A stretch of 64,000 bases of DNA from Parvibaculaceae bacterium (GCA_019636015.1 JAHBYJ010000001.1:682001-746000), one strand, 5' to 3'. Counted from the stretch's first letter, positions 34,651 through 44,148 are shown. The notes: generated from the letters alone by a model not told the origin. Numbers and translations are program-made.

Positions 34651-36069
34651 ATGAGCCAGGCCGCAAAAGCAGACACCCACGATTACGCGATCAAGGACAT
34701 CAATCTCGCCGATTGGGGCCGCAAGGAAATCGACATCGCGGAAACCGAAATGCCGGGCCTGATGGCCACGCGCGAGGAATTTGGTCCGAAGAAGCCGCTC
34801 AAGGGCGCGCGCATCGCCGGCTCCCTCCACATGACGATCCAGACGGCCGTGCTGATCGAGACGCTGGCCGACCTCGGCGCCGACATCCGCTGGGCCTCGT
34901 GCAACATCTATTCGACGCAGGACCACGCGGCCGCGGCGATCGCTGCCCGCGGCATCCCCGTCTTCGCCATCAAGGGCGAGAGCCTCGAGGATTACTGGGA
35001 ATATACCCATCGCATCTTCGAATGGGCCGATGGCGGCACGCCGAACATGATCCTGGACGATGGCGGCGACGCGACGCTCCTCATCCATCTCGGCAAGCGC
35101 GCCGAGGAGGGCGACACGGCGTTTCTCGAATCCCCGGGCAATGAAGAAGAGGAAATCCTCTTCGCGGCGATCAAGCGCCGCCTGAAGCACAAGCCGGGCT
35201 GGTACAGCCAGGTCGCGAAAGCCGTGAAGGGCGTGACGGAAGAAACCACCACCGGCGTCCACCGTCTTTATGAAATGCAGAAGAAGGGCACGCTGCTCTG
35301 GCCGGCAATCAACGTCAACGACAGCGTGACGAAGTCGAAGTTCGACAATCTCTATGGCTGCCGTGAATCGCTGGTCGACGGTATCCGCCGCGCAACCGAC
35401 GTGATGATGTCGGGCAAGGTCGGCGTCGTCGCGGGCTTCGGCGATGTGGGCAAGGGCTCTGCCGCCTCGCTCCGTCAGGCGGGCTGCCGCGTCATCGTCA
35501 CCGAGATCGATCCGATCTGCGCGCTTCAGGCCGCGATGGAAGGCTATGAAGTAACGACCATGGACGACGCCGCGCCGCGCGGCGACATCTTCGTCACGAC
35601 GACGGGCAATGTGGACGTCATCACCGTCGACCACATGCGCCAGATGAAGCATCGCGCCATCGTCTGCAATATCGGCCATTTCGACAGCGAGATTCAGATT
35701 GGCGCCCTGCGCAATCTCAAGTGGCACAATGTGAAGCCGCAGGTGGACGAGATCGAGTTCCAGGACGGCAAGCGCATCATCCTGCTCGCGGAAGGCCGCC
35801 TCGTGAATCTCGGCTGCGGCACCGGTCATCCGAGCTTCGTCATGTCGGCCTCCTTCACCAACCAGACGCTCGCCCAGATCGAGCTCTGGACGAAGCCCGG
35901 CGAGTACGACAAGAAGGTCTATGTCCTGCCGAAGTCGCTGGACGAGAAGGTCGCCCGTCTCCACCTCGAAAAGATCGGCGTGAAGCTCGAAAAGCTGAAC
36001 AAGAAGCAGGCCGATTATATCGGCGTCTCTGCCGAGGGGCCCTACAAGCCCGATACCTACCGCTACTGA
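34651..36069 (+). CDS. ahcY: Adenosylhomocysteinase
   Basis: A complete 472-residue S-adenosylhomocysteine hydrolase, splitting SAH to adenosine and homocysteine and so relieving product inhibition of methyltransferases. The NAD-binding loop [20 protein letters not shown] and the C-terminal tail ([22 protein letters not shown]), which reaches the neighbouring subunit, are intact, as are the substrate segments [12 protein letters not shown] and [16 protein letters not shown]. The length includes the ~40-residue insertion common in many bacterial forms. GAGAGGAG precedes the ATG. It is followed by a terminator and then divL. Confidence 0.97.
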   Translation: MSQAAKADTHDYAIKDINLADWGRKEIDIAETEMPGLMATREEFGPKKPLKGARIAGSLHMTIQTAVLIETLADLGADIRWASCNIYSTQDHAAAAIAARGIPVFAIKGESLEDYWEYTHRIFEWADGGTPNMILDDGGDATLLIHLGKRAEEGDTAFLESPGNEEEEILFAAIKRRLKHKPGWYSQVAKAVKGVTEETTTGVHRLYEMQKKGTLLWPAINVNDSVTKSKFDNLYGCRESLVDGIRRATDVMMSGKVGVVAGFGDVGKGSAASLRQAGCRVIVTEIDPICALQAAMEGYEVTTMDDAAPRGDIFVTTTGNVDVITVDHMRQMKHRAIVCNIGHFDSEIQIGALRNLKWHNVKPQVDEIEFQDGKRIILLAEGRLVNLGCGTGHPSFVMSASFTNQTLAQIELWTKPGEYDKKVYVLPKSLDEKVARLHLEKIGVKLEKLNKKQADYIGVSAEGPYKPDTYRY

Positions 36070-36090
36070 GCGGCACTCGGGAAAAATCGG

Positions 36091-36119
36091 AAAGCCCGGC
36101 GGAAACGCCGGGCTTTTTT
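36091..36119 (+). terminator. Intrinsic terminator after ahcY
   Basis: AAAGCCCGGCG (36091-36101), GAAA loop, CGCCGGGC (36106-36113) then six T. A strong rho-independent terminator. Confidence 0.88.
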
Positions 36120-36325
36120 CATTGGTGTGACCCGCCTGAAAGCGAAACTCGCCGCCGGGCGGGCCTGCCGCGAATTTCACCCATGACTTCCCCGTAGTGT
36201 ATGCTCCCCCGGGGACAGGTGATTTGCGCCGTGCCGCAAGGCTCGACGCCGAAGGGGTTGTGCGCGTGATGAGGGCGGCGAAACAGGGCATGCCGGGCAG
36301 GGCGTCCGGCCGGAAGGGACGGCCC

Positions 36326-38869
36326 ATGCTGGCCGCCCGCCTGATGGCGGGCGCCGCCGCTGCCGCCCTCATGCCTCTGCCGGCCCTTGCCGTCGAGACG
36401 CCGAAAGGCGTGATCGACTCTCTTGCGACCGCCGGTTTCCCGGCCGAAGCCGCCGCCGATCCAGCCTTCGCCGCCACTTTTGCCATTGCCATCGGTATCG
36501 CATTCGCGGGCGTCCTCGCCGCGATCACCGGCCTTCGCGCCGCGCGCCTCGCCCGCCGCAAGGCGCTGGAGCGCGAGGCAAGCCTCACCGCGCTCGAGGC
36601 ACGCCTCGATGCGGCGGAGGCCATCCTCGCGGCCGAGCCCGACGCCGTCTTCATCTGGACGCCGGAAACACTCCGCGCCGCCCCCGGCACCTTTCAGGCA
36701 CGCCCGCGGATCGTCGGCTCCACGGCGACGCTGGTTGACCCGTCCTCGGGCGATCTCGACTTCAATTATCTTCTCTCGCGCCTTGAGCCGGAAAATGCCG
36801 GCCGCCTCAACACGGCTGTGCAGCGCCTGCGTACGCGCGGCGCCCGTTTCTCGCTCCATGTGCAATCGGTCGATGGCCGCACCTTCGAGGCGGAGGGCCG
36901 CCCCGCAGGCGCGCTCGCCGTTCTCTGGCTGCGCGACGTGACGGGCGAGCGTGCCGAGGTCTCGCGCCTCAAGGAAAGGCTCCGTCAGGCCGAAAGAGCG
37001 CGCGACCGCTTCGAGGAACATCTCATGGAAGCGCCGTTCCCCGCCTGGCGGCGCGATGGAGACGGCAATCTCGTCTGGGTGAATGCCGCCTATGCCCGCG
37101 CCGTCGATGCGGACTCGCCGGAAGCGGTCGTTACGCGCGGCATCGAACTTCTCGGCGAGGAAGTGCAGGGCGCGCTTCGCCGCGCCCTCTTCGACCGGGA
37201 TCGCGCGCGCGAGCGCAGCCACGCCATCATGGAAGGCGCGCGACGCGCCCTCGATGTGGTCGAGCAGCGCCTGTCGGATGGAATCGCCGGCATTGCGATC
37301 GACGTATCGGATCTCGATGAGGCGGAAGCGGAACTCCGCCGCCATATCGACAGCCATGCCGCAACGCTCGACCGCGTCACGACGGCGGTGGCGATCTGCG
37401 GGCCGGACAAGCGCCTCGCCTTTCACAACCGCGCCTATGACGCGCTTTGGGGTCTCGATCCCCAATGGCTCGATCAGGGTCCCTCCGATGGCGAGGTGCT
37501 GGACGAACTGCGCGCGCGCCGCCGCCTGCCGGAGCAGGCGAACTTCCCTGCATGGAAGCAGGCGCGGATGGAAATCTACACCTCGACGGAGCCGCTCGAG
37601 GAATATTGGCACCTGCCGGATGGTCGCACGGTCAAGGTGCTCGCCCAGGCGCATCCCTTCGGCGGCGTCATCTATCTCTATGAAAACGTCACCGAGCGGC
37701 TCAATCTCGAAAGCTCCTACAACACGCTGGCCCGCGTACAGCGCGAAACGATCGACCATCTCTATGAAGGTGTCGCCGTTTTCGGGTCCGACGGCCGCCT
37801 CAAACTCTTCAACCCGGCCTATGCGAATATCTGGGCACTCGATCCGGACAAGCTCGGCGGCGAGCCCCATGTCAACGAGCTGATCGCTCTCTGCCGCCCG
37901 CTGATGGATGACGAGAGCGAGTGGGAGGCGCTGAAGAACGGCATTACCGGCATGTCCGGCATCCGCACGCAGCAGACGGGCCGTCTCGACCGGCCGGACG
38001 GTTCGGTGGTGGACTACGCCATGGTGCCGCTGCCCGACGGCGCGACGTTGATGACCTATGTCGATGTGACGGATTCGACGCGCATGGAGCAGGCGCTGCG
38101 GGACAGGAACGATGCGCTCGAAACGGCGGACCGGCTGAAATCGGAATTCATCAGCCACGTTTCCTATCAGCTTCGCACGCCGCTCACCAATATTCTCGGC
38201 TTCGGCGAAATTCTCGAAACGGAAATGTTCGGGCCGCTGAGCCCGCGCCAGCATGAATATATGCAGGGCATTCTCGAAAGCTCGGAAACGCTGATCGATG
38301 TCGTGAACGACATTCTCGATCTCGCGGTGATCGAGGCGGGCGCCATGACGCTCGACCTTTCAGACGTCGAGCTTACGGAAGTCGTCTATGCCGCCGAGGA
38401 GTTCGCCCAGCGCCCGGCGCAGAAGAACAAGGTGACGCTCAGGATCGAATGCCCGAAGGATATCGGCATCGTCCGCGCCGACGAGAAGCGCATCAAGCAG
38501 ATCATGATCAACCTGCTCTCGAATGCGCTGGCCTTCACCTCGCCGGGAGATGCGATCGTTGTCGGCGCGCTTCGCCGCGAGGCCTCCATCGAACTCTATG
38601 TCGAGGATACAGGGATCGGCATCAAGCCGGAACATCAGGGCAATGTCTTCGACCGCTTCGAGGCGCATGGCGGCTCCGACCGCCATCGCGGCGCGGGCCT
38701 CGGACTCTCGCTGGTGCGCTCCTTTGTGGAATTGCATGGCGGCTGGGTGACGCTCGAAAGCGCGCCCGGCGTCGGCACGCGCGTCACCTGCCATCTCCCC
38801 GTCCGCGCCGCCCCGCCCGCCGCCCAATCCACGGCAAAGCAGGTGCCGACGAAGCTTGAAGTTGGTTGA
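36326..38869 (+). CDS. divL: DivL-like PAS sensor kinase with Tyr at the phospho-acceptor position
   Basis: A multi-PAS kinase homologue of about 847 residues. A signal/anchor (MLAARLMAGAAAAALMPLPALA) and a second transmembrane helix near 52-72 precede a coiled segment and about three PAS regions (LVWVNAAYARAV, LAFHNRAYDALW, LKLFNPAYANIW). The dimerisation helix reads SHVSYQLRTPLTNILGF: tyrosine (about residue 614) replaces the phospho-acceptor His, the hallmark of Caulobacter DivL, which controls CckA and the cell-cycle regulator CtrA. The ATPase domain is intact (LLSNALAFTSPG, EDTGIGIKPE, GAGLGLSLV). I prefer ATG 36326, six bases after AAGGGA; frames open at 36197 and 36269. Confidence 0.85.
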   Translation: MLAARLMAGAAAAALMPLPALAVETPKGVIDSLATAGFPAEAAADPAFAATFAIAIGIAFAGVLAAITGLRAARLARRKALEREASLTALEARLDAAEAILAAEPDAVFIWTPETLRAAPGTFQARPRIVGSTATLVDPSSGDLDFNYLLSRLEPENAGRLNTAVQRLRTRGARFSLHVQSVDGRTFEAEGRPAGALAVLWLRDVTGERAEVSRLKERLRQAERARDRFEEHLMEAPFPAWRRDGDGNLVWVNAAYARAVDADSPEAVVTRGIELLGEEVQGALRRALFDRDRARERSHAIMEGARRALDVVEQRLSDGIAGIAIDVSDLDEAEAELRRHIDSHAATLDRVTTAVAICGPDKRLAFHNRAYDALWGLDPQWLDQGPSDGEVLDELRARRRLPEQANFPAWKQARMEIYTSTEPLEEYWHLPDGRTVKVLAQAHPFGGVIYLYENVTERLNLESSYNTLARVQRETIDHLYEGVAVFGSDGRLKLFNPAYANIWALDPDKLGGEPHVNELIALCRPLMDDESEWEALKNGITGMSGIRTQQTGRLDRPDGSVVDYAMVPLPDGATLMTYVDVTDSTRMEQALRDRNDALETADRLKSEFISHVSYQLRTPLTNILGFGEILETEMFGPLSPRQHEYMQGILESSETLIDVVNDILDLAVIEAGAMTLDLSDVELTEVVYAAEEFAQRPAQKNKVTLRIECPKDIGIVRADEKRIKQIMINLLSNALAFTSPGDAIVVGALRREASIELYVEDTGIGIKPEHQGNVFDRFEAHGGSDRHRGAGLGLSLVRSFVELHGGWVTLESAPGVGTRVTCHLPVRAAPPAAQSTAKQVPTKLEVG

Positions 38870-38884
38870 TCCGCGCAGGCCGCC

Positions 38885-39196
38885 TCACAAAAATATCCTG
38901 TAAGGCACGCTTGTACCGTCCGGCTCCTTCACCTGGAATTCGGCGCCGCGCTCGGCTTCCGCGATCAGCGCCTCGTAGAGCCTTAGCGCATTGCGGATGA
39001 CTTCGGCATAGGAAGCCGCCTCCGTCTTTTCCTTGAGCTGCTGCAGCCGCTCCATCGCCTGAGGCGGCAATTCGAGCTGCACGCGTGTCGTCTCGCGTTC
39101 TTCCGGTCCGCAGCGGCCATGACGCCGGCTGTGGCGATGTCCGCGCCGTCCGCGCCTCGGCTCCTCGCCGGTCTCTTCGATACGCTCGCCGCTCAT
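38885..39196 (-). CDS. Putative ribbon-helix-helix protein
   Basis: A 103-residue protein. An Arg/Glu/Gly/His-rich N-terminus (about 35 residues) precedes a ribbon-helix-helix-like unit: TRVQLELPPQAMERLQQLKEKTEAASYAEVIRNALRLYEALIAEAERG, a strand followed by two helices as in Arc/MetJ DNA-binding proteins. A short C-terminal tail follows (EFQVKEPDGTSVPYRIFL). It overlaps the upstream membrane-protein gene by four bases (ATGA). Its target may be its own promoter; no toxin gene is apparent. Confidence 0.65.
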   Translation of the reverse strand: MSGERIEETGEEPRRGRRGHRHSRRHGRCGPEERETTRVQLELPPQAMERLQQLKEKTEAASYAEVIRNALRLYEALIAEAERGAEFQVKEPDGTSVPYRIFL

Positions 39197-39597
39197 GCTG
39201 CATCTCCCCGGCCGCGCCGCGGGCCATCCCAGTCGCGATAGTCGAAGCTGCGCCGCCGCCTCGGGCCGCCCGCAAGAAGCAGGAGCACCGCCACCACGCC
39301 GAGCGTCGCCAGCGGATAGCTCACCGCGGCCGAGATCAGCGCCACGAAGACGGCGATGGCGGCCAGCACATAGAAAAGCCGAGGCAGCCTGTAGCCGCCA
39401 AACTCTTCCCATCTCTCGTCGCGATGCGCCGCCTGCGCATCCCGCTTGTCGCGGCCATGGCCGCATTGCCATTCGGCGCTGAAATCCACCCGGCCATGCC
39501 GGTCCTGCTCGAGCAATGGAAAATCCTCGCCCACGCCCACCTTGTAGCGGGTTGCGCGCGGGGCTTCCGCGCCCGCCTGCTGCGTTTCGTCTGTCAT
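39193..39597 (-). CDS. Small membrane protein paired with the RHH gene
   Basis: A 134-residue protein that I do not recognise. A hydrophilic N-terminal half (residues 1-70, many His, Arg and Glu) is followed by a long hydrophobic region that can form two transmembrane helices (FYVLAAIAVFVALISAAVSYPLA, TLGVVAVLLLLAGG) and a basic tail (RRRRSFDYRDWDGPRRGRG). ATG 39597 follows GGAGG with a seven-base gap. It is translationally coupled to the RHH gene, so the two probably act together. Confidence 0.6.
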   Translation of the reverse strand: MTDETQQAGAEAPRATRYKVGVGEDFPLLEQDRHGRVDFSAEWQCGHGRDKRDAQAAHRDERWEEFGGYRLPRLFYVLAAIAVFVALISAAVSYPLATLGVVAVLLLLAGGPRRRRSFDYRDWDGPRRGRGDAA

Positions 39598-39780
39598 GTC
39601 CGGTCCTCCGGAGGGCGCCACTCCCCCATGGAGCGGCCGCCTCATCTTTTCTGCAGCATTAAATAATCAAAATATCATCATTTATCAATCCAAAAATGCG
39701 CGTTGGCCGCAACTCCATGTAATCCCTGCCTTTTCGCCGGCGGATGAGGGTCTACCTCGCTTCCGAAAGGAGGCGCCATC

Positions 39781-40524
39781 ATGTCCCCCACCCGCCGCAA
39801 GCCCTACGAACTCTTCTACTGGCCGGGCATTCCCGGCCGGGGCGAATTTATCCGCCTCGCGCTTGAGGAGGCAGGCGCCCCCTATGTCGATGTCGCCCGC
39901 GAGCGCGCGGGCGGCATGGACGAGATGACGGAATTGATGGCGTCGGGCCGGAACAGCCGCCCCTCCTTCGCACCGCCTTTCCTGCGCGACGGCCGCGTGG
40001 TGGTCGGCCAGGTCGCGGCGATCCTCTTCTATCTCGGTCCGCGCCTGCGGCTCGCCCCGAAGTCCGAGGCGGGCGCGCTCTGGACGCACCAGATCGAACT
40101 CACTATCACAGACTTCGTGGCCGAGGCGCATGACGTCCATCATCCGGTCGGCGTCGGGCTCTATTACGAGGATCAGAAGAAGGAGGCGGCGCGGCGCGCG
40201 GAAGATTTTCGCAGCGCCCGCATGCCGAAATTTCTCGACTGGTTCGAGGCCCTGCTGGAGGCGAATGGCGCGACGAGGACGAAGCCGCATCTCGTCGGCC
40301 GCTCGCTCACCTATGCGGACCTCTCGCTCTTCCACACGGTGGACGGGTTGCGCTATGCCTTCCCGAAAGCATCGGCCCGCCTGCTGAGAAGCCGCCCTCT
40401 CGTTTCGGCTCTTCACGCCTCAATGCGGGCGCGGCCGCGGATTGCCCGCTATCTCGAAAGCGAGCGTCGCCAGCCTTTCAACGAGAGCGGTGTCTTCCGC
40501 CACTATCCCGAGCTCGACAGATAG
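39781..40524 (+). CDS. Glutathione S-transferase family protein
   Basis: A 247-residue GST. The N-terminal thioredoxin-like domain has YELFYWPGIPGRGEFIRLALEEAGAPY, with Tyr/Arg near the usual catalytic place, and the C-terminal helical domain has the N-capping motif region LVGRSLTYADLSLFHTVDGL. It resembles sigma/alpha-like bacterial GSTs. The substrate is unknown. GAAAGGAGG lies just before the start (39768-39776). It converges on sodC. Confidence 0.85.
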   Translation: MSPTRRKPYELFYWPGIPGRGEFIRLALEEAGAPYVDVARERAGGMDEMTELMASGRNSRPSFAPPFLRDGRVVVGQVAAILFYLGPRLRLAPKSEAGALWTHQIELTITDFVAEAHDVHHPVGVGLYYEDQKKEAARRAEDFRSARMPKFLDWFEALLEANGATRTKPHLVGRSLTYADLSLFHTVDGLRYAFPKASARLLRSRPLVSALHASMRARPRIARYLESERRQPFNESGVFRHYPELDR

Positions 40525-40560
40525 GCCCGGGAGAGCGGCGGCCGGGAAAGCGCGCGGGTC

Positions 40561-41100
40561 TTACTCCGCCTTTTCGATGACAGCGCAGGCCACGCGGTCG
40601 CCCGCGCCGCCGATCGGCTGGCTCATGTGGTCGTCCTGCCCCTCGTGAATGACGATCGCAGCGCCATCCTCGTCGAGAAGATTGGCCCGGCCCTCGGCGC
40701 CCGTCAGCGTCACGAAAGGCGAATAAAGCTCCGCCTTCGCCACGCCGTTCTCGTCCGCATAGATGTTCGGCAGGTCGCCATCATCCGGCCCTTCGGGATT
40801 GAGAAGCCCATGCGGCGGCTTCTCCGCTTCGTGATGCGTATGCGCGCCCGACTTCTTGAAGCCTTCATCCGAACAGTCGCCCACCGCATGGAAGTGAATC
40901 CCGTGCCAGCCGGGCTCAAGCCCCTCCACCTCGATCCTGAGCAGAACGCCACCCGGCCCCTCGGTCAGATCCGCCGTGCCCGCCTCGTCGCGGTCGGCCG
41001 TCCGGAACGTGCCGGCCGCCATTGCCTGCGCCTCCGCCATGGCGGGCAGCGAGGCAAGGGCGAAAAGACCCGCAAGCGGGGCGATCTGCATGAATTTCAT
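40561..41100 (-). CDS. sodC: Periplasmic Cu/Zn superoxide dismutase
   Basis: A 179-residue exported Cu/Zn superoxide dismutase. The signal peptide runs MKFMQIAPLAGLFALASLPAMAEA. Copper and zinc ligands are visible: WHGIHFHAVGDC (two Cu His), SGAHTHHEAEKPPHG (Cu/Zn bridging and Zn His), GDLPNIYAD (Zn Asp), and HEGQDDHMSQPIGGAGDRVACAVI with the final Cu His, the Arg and the disulfide Cys. It removes superoxide in the periplasm. ATG 41100 has GGAGATA upstream. It is divergent from the IorAB-type genes. Confidence 0.93.
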   Translation of the reverse strand: MKFMQIAPLAGLFALASLPAMAEAQAMAAGTFRTADRDEAGTADLTEGPGGVLLRIEVEGLEPGWHGIHFHAVGDCSDEGFKKSGAHTHHEAEKPPHGLLNPEGPDDGDLPNIYADENGVAKAELYSPFVTLTGAEGRANLLDEDGAAIVIHEGQDDHMSQPIGGAGDRVACAVIEKAE

Positions 41101-41221
41101 GGGGTATCTCCGTCGGAAAACTGTCATCGCTGCGGAACAAACTAGAGCATTCGCGCCGCCGGAAAACCCTTCCCGGACCCTTCACGAAGCCGTGAGCGGG
41201 AAATTCGCGCTGGCGACCCAC

Positions 41222-41245
41222 TGACCGAAATGGTACTTTTGGTCA
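41222..41245. promoter_or_regulatory. Palindrome ahead of the IorAB-type operon
   Basis: TGACCGAAA (41222-41230) and TTTTGGTCA (41237-41245) form 9-bp arms with one mismatch around TGGTAC. It ends 46 bases before the oxidoreductase start and about 120 bases from sodC. Likely an operator for the oxidoreductase operon. Confidence 0.5.
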
Positions 41246-41291
41246 TTCCGGACGTTCGCCCCAGCCCTCTAGCCAGACGAGGCCGCCACTC

Positions 41292-41759
41292 ATGTCCATT
41301 TCCTTCACCGTCAATGGCAAGCGCCACGAGCTCGATGTCGAGCCTGAAATGCCGCTCCTCTGGGCGCTGCGCGACGAGATCGGCCTCACCGGCACGAAGT
41401 TCGGCTGTGGGGTCGCAGCCTGCGGCGCCTGCACGGTCCATGTCGATGGCGTGGCGATGCGCAGCTGCGTCACGCCGGTCGAAATGGTCGATGGCGCGGA
41501 GATCACCACCATCGAAGGTCTTGCCGCTGCGCAGGGCGCGGGCGAGGGCGAACTTTCCGCGCTTCAGGCGGCCTGGGTCGCCCGTCAGGTGCCGCAATGC
41601 GGCTACTGCCAGTCCGGCATGCTGATGGCGGTCTCGGCATTGCTCGCCGAAAATCCTCAGCCTACGGATGAGGATATCGACGCCGCGATCACCAATATCT
41701 GCCGCTGCGGCACCTATCCGCGCATCCGTGCCGCCATCCGCGACGTGACATCGGCCTGA
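41292..41759 (+). CDS. (2Fe-2S) subunit of a molybdenum hydroxylase, IorA-like
   Basis: A 155-residue small subunit with two [2Fe-2S] sites. The plant-type N-terminal cluster is at TKFGCGVAACGACTVHVDGVAMRSC and the second is at QCGYCQSGMLM with ICRCGTYPRIR. Family knowledge: it passes electrons from the molybdopterin site in aldehyde or isoquinoline oxidoreductases. This two-subunit form lacks an FAD subunit, so an external electron acceptor (a cytochrome or dye-like carrier) is expected. It is 14 bases before the large subunit. Confidence 0.9.
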   Translation: MSISFTVNGKRHELDVEPEMPLLWALRDEIGLTGTKFGCGVAACGACTVHVDGVAMRSCVTPVEMVDGAEITTIEGLAAAQGAGEGELSALQAAWVARQVPQCGYCQSGMLMAVSALLAENPQPTDEDIDAAITNICRCGTYPRIRAAIRDVTSA

Positions 41760-41773
41760 GGGGAGAGAGCATC

Positions 41774-44038
41774 ATGGTAATCGAAATCAAGAAGCCCACA
41801 CGCCGCCAGTTTCTCATCGCGGGCGGCGCTGCCGCCGGCGGCGGCCTTCTCCTCGGCATCGGCTTTGCGGCCTCCGGCCCCTCGCGCCGCGAACAGGCGG
41901 AAGCTGCCGCGGCAGGCGAGGGCGAACGCTTCGTCACCGCCTGGCTCAAGATCGCGCCGGATAATCGCGTCACCGTCTATGTGCCCCACTCCGACATGGG
42001 GCAGGGCACAATCACCGCACTCGCCATGATGGCGGCGGAAGAACTCGATGCCGACTGGTCGCTCGTCACCGCTGAGCAGGCTCCCGCCGAACGCGCCTTC
42101 GCGAACGAAGCGCTCGGCAACCGCTTCCTCGCAAACGAGGACGTGCCGCCCATGCTAAAGGGGCTCACGGCGGCTGCCTGGCACCAGGTCGCGAAATTCA
42201 TGAACATGCAGATTACCGGCGGCTCCATGGCGGTGCGCTATACCGGCCAGCATGGCATGCGCGTCACGGGCGCCGCCGCGAAGGAAATGCTGGTGAAGGC
42301 CGCCGCCGCGCGCTGGGGCGTTTCCGCATCCGCTTGCTCGGCGTCCATGAGCGTCGTCACCGGCCCGAACGGCGAAAGCGCGACCTATGGCGAGCTTGCC
42401 GCCGAAGCCGCGAACTATTCGCCCTCCGCGCGGCCCGCGCTCAAATCCAAAGCCGAATGGAAGATCATCGGCACGGCCCGCCCCCGCTTCGACATTCCAG
42501 GCAAGGTCGATGGCAGCGCCGTCTATGGCGTCGATGCGCAGGCGCCCGGCATGCTTTACGCGGCAGTCCGCCTCGCCCCCGTCTTCGGCTCGAAGATCAT
42601 GCCTTATGACGCGAGCGATATTCTCGCCCGCCGCGGCGTGAAGAAAGTCGTGGAGTTCCCGGCCGGCATCGCCGTCATCGCGGATAATTACTGGCGCGCC
42701 AAGGAAGCGGCCCTTGCCCTCGATGTCGAGTTCGACGCGGGCGACAAGGCAAACATCACCTCGGACACGATCTTCGCCGCGCATGATGCGGCGCTCGATG
42801 CGGGCCAGAGCGAGACGGACAAGGAGGTCGGCAATGCCGCTTCCGCCTTCGCCGCGCCAGGCGCGGAAATCGTCAGCGCCGAATATCGCGTGCCTTATCT
42901 CGCCCATGCCTGTATGGAGCCGATGAACTGCACGGTCTGGATTCGCGACGGCAAGGCCGATGTCTGGGTCGGATGTCAGGATGCGCTCGGCGCCCGCGCC
43001 CGCATTGCCGATGTGACGGGCATCCCCTTCGACAATGTCACGCTCCATCCGCTGCTGCTCGGCGGCGGCTTCGGGCGGCGCATCCCGATCCGTGCCGGCT
43101 TCTTCGATTTCCCGAGCGAGATCGACTGGGCCGCGATGATCGCAAAGGAAGTCGATGCGCCGGTGAAGCTCATCTACACCCGCGAAGACGACATCCAGCA
43201 CGACGCCTATCGCCCCGCCGTCACCGCGCGCATCCGCGCCGTGGTCGATGCGGATGGCTTCCCCGTCGCCTACGAGAACCGCTACATCCACAAGGACGAG
43301 CCGGGCGAGGCGCCGCATATTCCCTATGCCGTGCCGCATCAGTCGATCCGCTATATCGACATTGAAAACCCTGTGCCGCGCGGGCCCTGGCGTTCCGTCG
43401 CGCATACGCAGCACACTTTCTTCTCCGAAAGCTTCATCGACGAGCTGGCGCATCGCGGCGGGCACGACCCGCTCGAATTCCGCCTCGCCATGCTCGCCGA
43501 CAAGCCACGCCACGCAGCGGTGCTGAAGCTCGCCGCCGAGAAGGCCGGCTGGGGCCGCCCGCTGCCGCAGGGCCATGTTCATGGGATCGCCGTGCAGCAG
43601 AGCTTCGGCTCCATCGTCGCGGAAGTCGCCGAAGTATCGATCGAGGGCGGCAGCCCGCGCGTTCATCGCGTCGTCGCCGCCGTCGATTGCGGCGAGGTGA
43701 TCCATCCGGATACCGCCGCCCAGCAGGTCGAAAGCGGCATCGTCTACGGCCTCACCGCCGCGCTCTATGGCGAGATCGGCATCGAGGGCGGCGGCGTCGC
43801 CCAGACGAACTTCACCGACTACGAAATGGTGAAGCTCGCCGAATGTCCGCGCATCGACGTGCACTTCGTCGATAGCGGCGAAGCGCTGGGCGGCCTCGGC
43901 GAGCCCTCGACGCCCGTCATCTCCGCCGCCGTCGCAAACGCGGTCTACGCCGCCACCGGCACGCGCGTCCGCCAGCTTCCCTTCAAGCTGCACGACCTGA
44001 AGCCGGTCTCCGACAAGTTCGCACAAGCGGCGGACTAG
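41774..44038 (+). CDS. Molybdopterin-binding subunit, IorB-like aldehyde/isoquinoline oxidoreductase
   Basis: A 754-residue xanthine dehydrogenase-family large subunit. The N-terminus has a twin-arginine-type signal (TRRQFLIAGGAAAGGGLLLG), so the folded holoenzyme is probably exported by Tat. Two Mo-binding repeats are visible, for example PHSDMGQGTITALAMMAAEEL and LLLGGGFGRRIP, and the final domain has GGLGEPSTPVISAAVANAVYAATG with the catalytic Glu region. It hydroxylates an aldehyde or N-heterocycle using water; the natural substrate is unknown. No XdhC-type maturation gene is adjacent. Confidence 0.9.
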   Translation: MVIEIKKPTRRQFLIAGGAAAGGGLLLGIGFAASGPSRREQAEAAAAGEGERFVTAWLKIAPDNRVTVYVPHSDMGQGTITALAMMAAEELDADWSLVTAEQAPAERAFANEALGNRFLANEDVPPMLKGLTAAAWHQVAKFMNMQITGGSMAVRYTGQHGMRVTGAAAKEMLVKAAAARWGVSASACSASMSVVTGPNGESATYGELAAEAANYSPSARPALKSKAEWKIIGTARPRFDIPGKVDGSAVYGVDAQAPGMLYAAVRLAPVFGSKIMPYDASDILARRGVKKVVEFPAGIAVIADNYWRAKEAALALDVEFDAGDKANITSDTIFAAHDAALDAGQSETDKEVGNAASAFAAPGAEIVSAEYRVPYLAHACMEPMNCTVWIRDGKADVWVGCQDALGARARIADVTGIPFDNVTLHPLLLGGGFGRRIPIRAGFFDFPSEIDWAAMIAKEVDAPVKLIYTREDDIQHDAYRPAVTARIRAVVDADGFPVAYENRYIHKDEPGEAPHIPYAVPHQSIRYIDIENPVPRGPWRSVAHTQHTFFSESFIDELAHRGGHDPLEFRLAMLADKPRHAAVLKLAAEKAGWGRPLPQGHVHGIAVQQSFGSIVAEVAEVSIEGGSPRVHRVVAAVDCGEVIHPDTAAQQVESGIVYGLTAALYGEIGIEGGGVAQTNFTDYEMVKLAECPRIDVHFVDSGEALGGLGEPSTPVISAAVANAVYAATGTRVRQLPFKLHDLKPVSDKFAQAAD

Positions 44039-44053
44039 GACGGCGAACAAAGA

Positions 44054-44094
44054 GGCGTGGACCCCGGGGCTTGACCCGGGGGTCCACGCCTTTT
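44054..44094 (+). terminator. Intrinsic terminator after the IorB-like gene
   Basis: GGCGTGGACCCCGGG (44054-44068) pairs with CCCGGGGGTCCACGCC (44075-44090) with one bulged base, followed by TTTT. Confidence 0.75.
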
Positions 44095-44148
44095 CCTCAT
44101 CCCCGCCATCCTCTATGACGGTCCGGTCTTCCTCCCGCCGGATGCCGC

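Noticed and set aside
38885..39597. A toxin-antitoxin pair
   Set aside because: The RHH-like protein could be an antitoxin, but its partner is a membrane protein without known toxin features. Kept only as an unexplained coupled pair.
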